NCBI GenBank assembly: GCA_937952455.1
Contig: CALFYU010000710.1
Coordinates: forward strand, 1 to 29,649
Length of the DNA: 29,649 nt
DNA from: an uncultured Planctomycetaceae bacterium
Lineage (GTDB): Bacteria; Planctomycetota; Planctomycetia; Planctomycetales; Planctomycetaceae
Direction of reading: 5' to 3'
Shown here: piece by piece, positions 25,704 through 29,649 of the stretch
Layout: every line of letters starts with the position of its first letter
Numbering within the stretch: position 1 is the stretch's first letter
The notes under the pieces: generated by a model
Database searches by the model: none
Seen by the model: only the letters and a program-made list of their open reading frames with translations
Told to the model about the DNA's origin: nothing
Made by a program: the position numbers and the translations under genes

Positions 25704-25847
25704 GGCAGTAGGCAGTAGAATGAGTGGCCGGTGGTCAGTGGCCAGAAAAAATTGTCGAGGTGCGCCGGAAGGCATTCGTCTGCCAACCCTAAAGCCTAAG
25801 GTCTAAAGCCTACAGCCTGTTCCCTCAAGCCTGTCACCTCAAGCCTG
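25704..25847. repeat. Short direct-repeat-rich intergenic segment
   Basis: Within the 268-base spacer between divergent tsaB and the ABC ATPase there are four pairs of direct repeats: GGCAGTA twice in tandem (25704-25718), AGTGGCC twice (25723-25729, 25737-25743), CTAAAGCCTA twice (25789-25798, 25803-25812), and CCTCAAGCCTG twice (25823-25833, 25837-25847). AAGCCT occurs four times. This is unlike the rest of the window and looks like a dispersed intergenic repeat or a degraded tandem array. Confidence 0.6.
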
Positions 25848-25890
25848 AGGCCTTCCTCATTGGCCGGTGTCTTGTTCCTTCGCGATTCGC

Positions 25891-25896
25891 TATGAT
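25891..25896 (+). promoter_or_regulatory. Possible -10 element for the ABC exporter operon
   Basis: TATGAT preceded by TTCGC, the same context as at 15395 and 24924, lies 58 bases before the ATG at 25949. No good -35 is seen. Confidence 0.35.
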
Positions 25897-25948
25897 GCAT
25901 CGAGTGTCCGCACTCATTTCGTTTCCGAGAATCGGAAAAGATATTCCT

Positions 25949-26644
25949 ATGAGCGATTTGGTTGTCCGTCAAGTGACGAAGACGTTTGAAACGCCCGGCG
26001 GGGGATTGTCGGTGCTCTCCGGGGCGGACCTGGAATTGAGCCGCGGCGAGGCGCTGGCAATCACCGGACCGTCCGGATCGGGCAAGAGCACGTTGCTGTA
26101 CATCATCGGCACGCTGGATGAACCGACTGGCGGCAGTGTGTCGATTTTGGGAACCGATCCCACCCCGCTCTCCACAGCCGCGCTGGCCAAATTTCGCAAC
26201 GAGGAAATCGGCTTCATCTTTCAAGATCATCACCTGCTGCCGCAATGTTCGGTCCTTGAAAACGTCTTGCTGCCGACGTTGGCGGGCGCCGGAGCGGAAA
26301 CCGACGAAGAACAGCGCGCCCGGCAACTGCTCGACCGCGTCGGCTTGGCGGAGCGGTTGGGGCATCGCCCCGCGCAATTGTCCGGCGGAGAACGCCAACG
26401 GGTCGCCGTGTGCCGTGCGTTAATCAATCAACCCTCTTTAGTTCTCGCCGATGAACCGACCGGAAATCTGGATCGCCAATCAGCCGCCGCCGTCGGCTCG
26501 TTGCTGCTGGAGCTGTGTGCGGAGCACAACACGATGTTGATCACGGTAACGCACAGCACGGAATTGGCGGAGCGGTTTCCGCGGTGGTGCGAGCTTGTCG
26601 ACGGGAAACTCGTCGAACGCAAATCGACCGCACATGCGTCCTGA
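25949..26644 (+). CDS. ABC transporter ATP-binding protein, LolD/MacB-type
   Basis: A cytoplasmic ATPase driving the FtsX-type permease encoded next. The 231 residues contain all ABC motifs: Walker A GPSGSGKST (40-48), Q-loop Q92 in FIFQDHHLLPQ, signature LSGGERQ (144-150), Walker B LVLADEP with E169, D-loop GNLD, and H-loop His202 in TVTHS. The length and the 'FIFQDHHLLP...S.LENV' segment place it in the LolD/FtsE/MacB group, which pairs with mechanotransmission-type permeases rather than classical pumps. ATG 25949 is preferred over the frame-open 25892 because family similarity starts there. The permease ATG follows the TGA by 26 bases, so the two genes are an operon. Substrate unknown: lipoprotein release, cell-wall hydrolase control or export of a small molecule are all possible. 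Confidence 0.96.
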   Translation: MSDLVVRQVTKTFETPGGGLSVLSGADLELSRGEALAITGPSGSGKSTLLYIIGTLDEPTGGSVSILGTDPTPLSTAALAKFRNEEIGFIFQDHHLLPQCSVLENVLLPTLAGAGAETDEEQRARQLLDRVGLAERLGHRPAQLSGGERQRVAVCRALINQPSLVLADEPTGNLDRQSAAAVGSLLLELCAEHNTMLITVTHSTELAERFPRWCELVDGKLVERKSTAHAS

Positions 26645-26670
26645 ATTGCCGACCCGCCGGTGAAGGTGAA

Positions 26671-29649
26671 ATGAACTTGCTGAAAAAGATCGTCGCTCCC
26701 ACGCTCCTCTATTACTGGCGCACAAACCTGGCCGTCATATTGGGAGTCGCCGCCGCCACAGCGGTGATCGGCGGCGCGCTGGTGGTCGGCGATTCGGTGA
26801 AAGACAGCTTGCGCAAAATGACCCTCGATCGCCTGGGGCGGATCGACCACGTCGTGACCGGCTACCGGTTCTTTGAAGAATCGCTGGCGGACCGACTCGA
26901 CTCGCAACTCAAATCATCGGGCCGGTTCGACACGCTCGCCCCGGCGATTGTGATGCGGGCCGGTCTGGAAACCGAGCGGACCGGCGAGGCGCAACTGTTG
27001 CGGCGGGCCGGGCAGGTGAATCTTTACGGGCTTGATGAACGGCTGTGGAATCTGACCGAACACGGCGACACGCCGCCGCCGGGAGCGCAGAATCTGGTTC
27101 TCAGCCATAATTTGGCGGAAACGTTGGGCGTGGCTGTCGGTGATACGGTCGTGGCAGCTCTGGAGATTCCCAGTTCGGTCCCCCGCGATTCGCTATTGGG
27201 CAAGACCGACGACGACGTCCGTGAGATCATGCTCACCGTCTCCGCCATCCTGCCGGTCGATTCGGGCGTGGGACGATTGGGGCTGCATCCGAGCCAGCAA
27301 TTGCCGCTGAACGCGTTCATGTCGCTTGACGCGCTGCAGGAAACGCTCGACGTGGATCAGCGGCGGCGATCGCGGAGCCTGCCCGAGGGGCGCACGGCGC
27401 GAGTCAATGCGCTGTTTGCGGCCGCCAAATCGCCTGAAGACCGCGGTGAACCAGGGGCCGCTGCGCTCAACAGCGCCGTGAGCGAGGTGCTCACGCTGGG
27501 TGATCTGGATTTGCGAATCCGCAAGAACGACTCACCACCATACCTGTCGCTCGAATCGCAGCGGCTGATCCTCGAGAACAGCGTCTCGATGGCCGCCGCC
27601 GAATTTGCGGGCAAGGGCGCGGTGACGTCTCCCGTGTTGGTCTATCTGATCAACGAATTTCGGTCGGATAAGGGAGACGACACCTATTCGATGTATTCAG
27701 TCGTCGCCGGATTGGACGCGGACGTGTTCACCGGCGAAGGGAAACAGCCGTTCGGACCGTTTGAGTTCGTCGGCCCCCCGCCCCAGCAACCGTTGGGCGA
27801 GTCGGACATCATTCTTAATTCGTGGCTGGCCGAGGATCTGCAAGTGGCCGTCGGCGACGTGATCACCTTGACCTATTACCTGGCCGGATCGAAGGGGGAA
27901 TTGGGTGAAGAGTCGCGGGACTTCACCGTGCGCGGGATCACAAAGCTCGACGACACGCCAGCGGCGGACCGCGGCTTGACTCCGGAAGTCAAAGGGATCA
28001 CCGACGTCGACACGATTGACGAATGGGAACAACCATTCGAGATGGACATGGGCCGCCTCACCTCGCGTGACGATGATTATTGGACGGCGCATCGCGGCAC
28101 GCCCAAGGCGTTTGTGACGTTGAAGACCGCGCAGAAGCTATGGACCAGCCGTTACGGCGACTTGACGTCGTTCCGGTTTGTACCCGGTGGAGGAGAAACG
28201 CTCGACGCCGCCCGCCAGCGGTGGGAACGGGAATTCCCCAAGCAATTGCCCCCCGGGGAGCTGGGCTTGGCGTTTCAGCCGGTCAAAGCGTTGGGCCTGC
28301 TGGCGGCCGGCGGTACGACTGATTTTTCATTGCTGTTTATTGCGTTTAGTTTCTTCATCATCGCTGCGGCGATGATTCTTGTCGGCCTGTTGTTTCGGTT
28401 GGGAATCGAACAACGCGTCGCCGGAGTGGGCCTTTTACTGGCGGTGGGGTTCTCGCCCAAACAAACCCGCAGAATATTGCTGGCCGAAGGCCTGTTGCTG
28501 GTTGTCGCCGGCGGGTTATTAGGAGTCGTGATCGCCATCGCTTACGCCCATTTAATGGTCTACGGTCTGAAGACCTGGTGGATCGGTGCGATCGGGACGC
28601 GGTTTTTGATCGTCTCGGTCCATCCGCTCAAGCTGCTGTTGAGCTTCGCGATATCAGTTTTTGTCGCCATGCTTGTTGTGTGGATCGCCATGCGGGGTAT
28701 CAATGCCATCCCCGTACGGCGGCTGCTCTCAGGAGTTGCCCAACAGGAGACCGCGGCAAAGACCGCGTCCGTGCGGCGCGTCCCGCGACTCTTACTTGTC
28801 TGCGCCGCCCTCGCCGTGCTGCTCACGATGGGCGTTGTCTTCGGACTCGTTCCGCAGAGCGAGGCGTTTAGCGGTTTCTCCTGGTCGGTGGTCAGTTTCT
28901 TCCTTGTCGGCATGTCGCTGTTGATCGCCTCGTTGTCGTTGTTCTCCTTTTGGCTTTCTGCCGATTCGGGCACGTCGATTCAAGGGCGGGGTCTCGCCGC
29001 ATTGCGGCGGTTGAGCCGACAGAATGCCGCACGCAACCGTACACGCAGCGTGCTCACTGTAGGGTTGATCGCCTCCGCAACGTTCGTCGTCGCTGCCGTC
29101 GCCGCCGGGCACCGCAATCCCGCCGTGGAACGTCCCAACAAGGATTCCGGCAACGGCGGCTATACGCTCGTCGCCGAGTCGTCACAGCCGATTCTGTTCG
29201 ATTTGAATACGGAAAAAGGGCGCGGGGAATTCGGCCTCGACAGCGGCGACGCGCGACGGACGCTGCAGCCGGTCAATTCCATCGCACAATTCCGCGTCCG
29301 CCCGGGGGAAGATGCGAGTTGCCTGAACATCTTTCAGACCCGGCTGCCGACGATTCTCGGTGTCCCGCGCACAATCATCGAACCGCCCGACGGCGAGCCG
29401 CGTTTCAAATTCGCCGATACACCCGGCGAGAATCCCTGGCAACTGCTGGATCAGTCGCAGGAGGACGGCTCGATCCCCGTGCTGGGCGATATGAACACAT
29501 TGATGTATAGCCTGCACAAAGGGATCGGCGGAATTGTCGAAGCGCCGGGCGCTCAAAAACTGAAAAGCGTGGGGATGTTCGACGGCAGTGTCTTGCAGGG
29601 ACAGTTGCTGATGTCGGCTGAAAATTTCGACCGCGTCTTTCCGCACGCC
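26671..29649 (+). CDS. Large FtsX-type ABC transporter permease (3'-truncated by window edge)
   Basis: At least 993 residues are encoded from the ATG at 26671 (GAAGG upstream), and the frame is still open at the last base. Residues 21-41 form a first TM helix (LAVILGVAAATAVIGGALVVG). A very large periplasmic domain (about 45-545) follows. Then come the first FtsX helical bundle (TM helices about 552-575, 605-628, 654-674), further helices at about 706-728 and 739-763, and a new N-terminal-like helix at about 793-813 (SVLTVGLIASATFVVAAVAAG) opening a second periplasmic domain. The RRLSRQNAARNRTRSVLTVG block repeats the arrangement of the first helix, so the protein is a tandem FtsX duplication like the large LolC/MacB-related permeases. 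It pairs with the ATPase just upstream. The size and the cargo-free context do not identify the substrate. Confidence 0.93.
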   Translation, partial: MNLLKKIVAPTLLYYWRTNLAVILGVAAATAVIGGALVVGDSVKDSLRKMTLDRLGRIDHVVTGYRFFEESLADRLDSQLKSSGRFDTLAPAIVMRAGLETERTGEAQLLRRAGQVNLYGLDERLWNLTEHGDTPPPGAQNLVLSHNLAETLGVAVGDTVVAALEIPSSVPRDSLLGKTDDDVREIMLTVSAILPVDSGVGRLGLHPSQQLPLNAFMSLDALQETLDVDQRRRSRSLPEGRTARVNALFAAAKSPEDRGEPGAAALNSAVSEVLTLGDLDLRIRKNDSPPYLSLESQRLILENSVSMAAAEFAGKGAVTSPVLVYLINEFRSDKGDDTYSMYSVVAGLDADVFTGEGKQPFGPFEFVGPPPQQPLGESDIILNSWLAEDLQVAVGDVITLTYYLAGSKGELGEESRDFTVRGITKLDDTPAADRGLTPEVKGITDVDTIDEWEQPFEMDMGRLTSRDDDYWTAHRGTPKAFVTLKTAQKLWTSRYGDLTSFRFVPGGGETLDAARQRWEREFPKQLPPGELGLAFQPVKALGLLAAGGTTDFSLLFIAFSFFIIAAAMILVGLLFRLGIEQRVAGVGLLLAVGFSPKQTRRILLAEGLLLVVAGGLLGVVIAIAYAHLMVYGLKTWWIGAIGTRFLIVSVHPLKLLLSFAISVFVAMLVVWIAMRGINAIPVRRLLSGVAQQETAAKTASVRRVPRLLLVCAALAVLLTMGVVFGLVPQSEAFSGFSWSVVSFFLVGMSLLIASLSLFSFWLSADSGTSIQGRGLAALRRLSRQNAARNRTRSVLTVGLIASATFVVAAVAAGHRNPAVERPNKDSGNGGYTLVAESSQPILFDLNTEKGRGEFGLDSGDARRTLQPVNSIAQFRVRPGEDASCLNIFQTRLPTILGVPRTIIEPPDGEPRFKFADTPGENPWQLLDQSQEDGSIPVLGDMNTLMYSLHKGIGGIVEAPGAQKLKSVGMFDGSVLQGQLLMSAENFDRVFPHA

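Overview
This window looks like chromosomal DNA of a planctomycete, probably of the Gimesia/Symmachiella/Planctomycetaceae type. No 16S gene is present, so this rests on gene content and style. The clues are transmembrane and zinc-finger Ser/Thr kinases, an ECF sigma factor directly upstream of a kinase, a PEP-CTERM protein, PQQ-type and kelch-type propeller proteins with signal peptides, an acetyl-xylan-esterase-like hydrolase, and ExbB/ExbD beside a TPR protein and an alpha/alpha-toroid protein. Base composition is moderately GC-rich and genes lie on both strands in short operons.

Layout. (1) 1-6373 (+): a probable envelope-energisation operon with a giant TPR protein (5' end outside the window), ExbB/TolQ, ExbD/TolR, and a membrane-anchored acidic-linker protein ending in a terpenoid-cyclase-like toroid. 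(2) 6409-7914 (+): an M32 carboxypeptidase, convergent with (3) a six-TM Ser/Thr kinase at 7933-9477 (-), whose frame extends upstream through an in-frame TGA to a better start. (4) 10127-10771 (+): a low-complexity lipoprotein, convergent with a kelch-like protein (10860-11933, -). (5) 12127-14247 (-): a secreted alpha/beta hydrolase interrupted by two in-frame TGA codons. (6) 14460-15329 (+): a secreted esterase, followed by tRNA-Leu(CAG) and a bidirectional terminator. (7) 15600-18386 (-): ECF sigma factor, zinc-finger kinase and secreted coiled-coil protein in one tight operon. (8) 18896-19744 (-): a PEP-CTERM protein, divergent from a small lipoprotein (20155-20544, +). (9) 20605-25680 (-): triple zinc-ribbon protein, PQQ-propeller protein, glycerol kinase, a 107-aa conserved-looking protein and TsaB. 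(10) 25949 to the end (+): an ABC exporter pair (LolD-like ATPase plus a large FtsX-type permease cut by the window edge).

The most interesting unit is the first. The fourth protein has the architecture of a TonB/TolA transducer: a cytoplasmic-facing positive loop, a second TM helix with an S-x-x-x-H motif, a roughly 300-residue charged linker, then a folded C-terminal domain. It is encoded immediately after ExbB and ExbD and downstream of a TPR protein, as in Tol-Pal (TolQ-TolR-TolA and the TPR protein CpoB). I propose a Tol-like proton-motive-force-driven machine with a toroid as its effector. The second point of interest is three in-frame TGA codons in two otherwise intact genes, in a genome that clearly also uses TGA as a normal stop.
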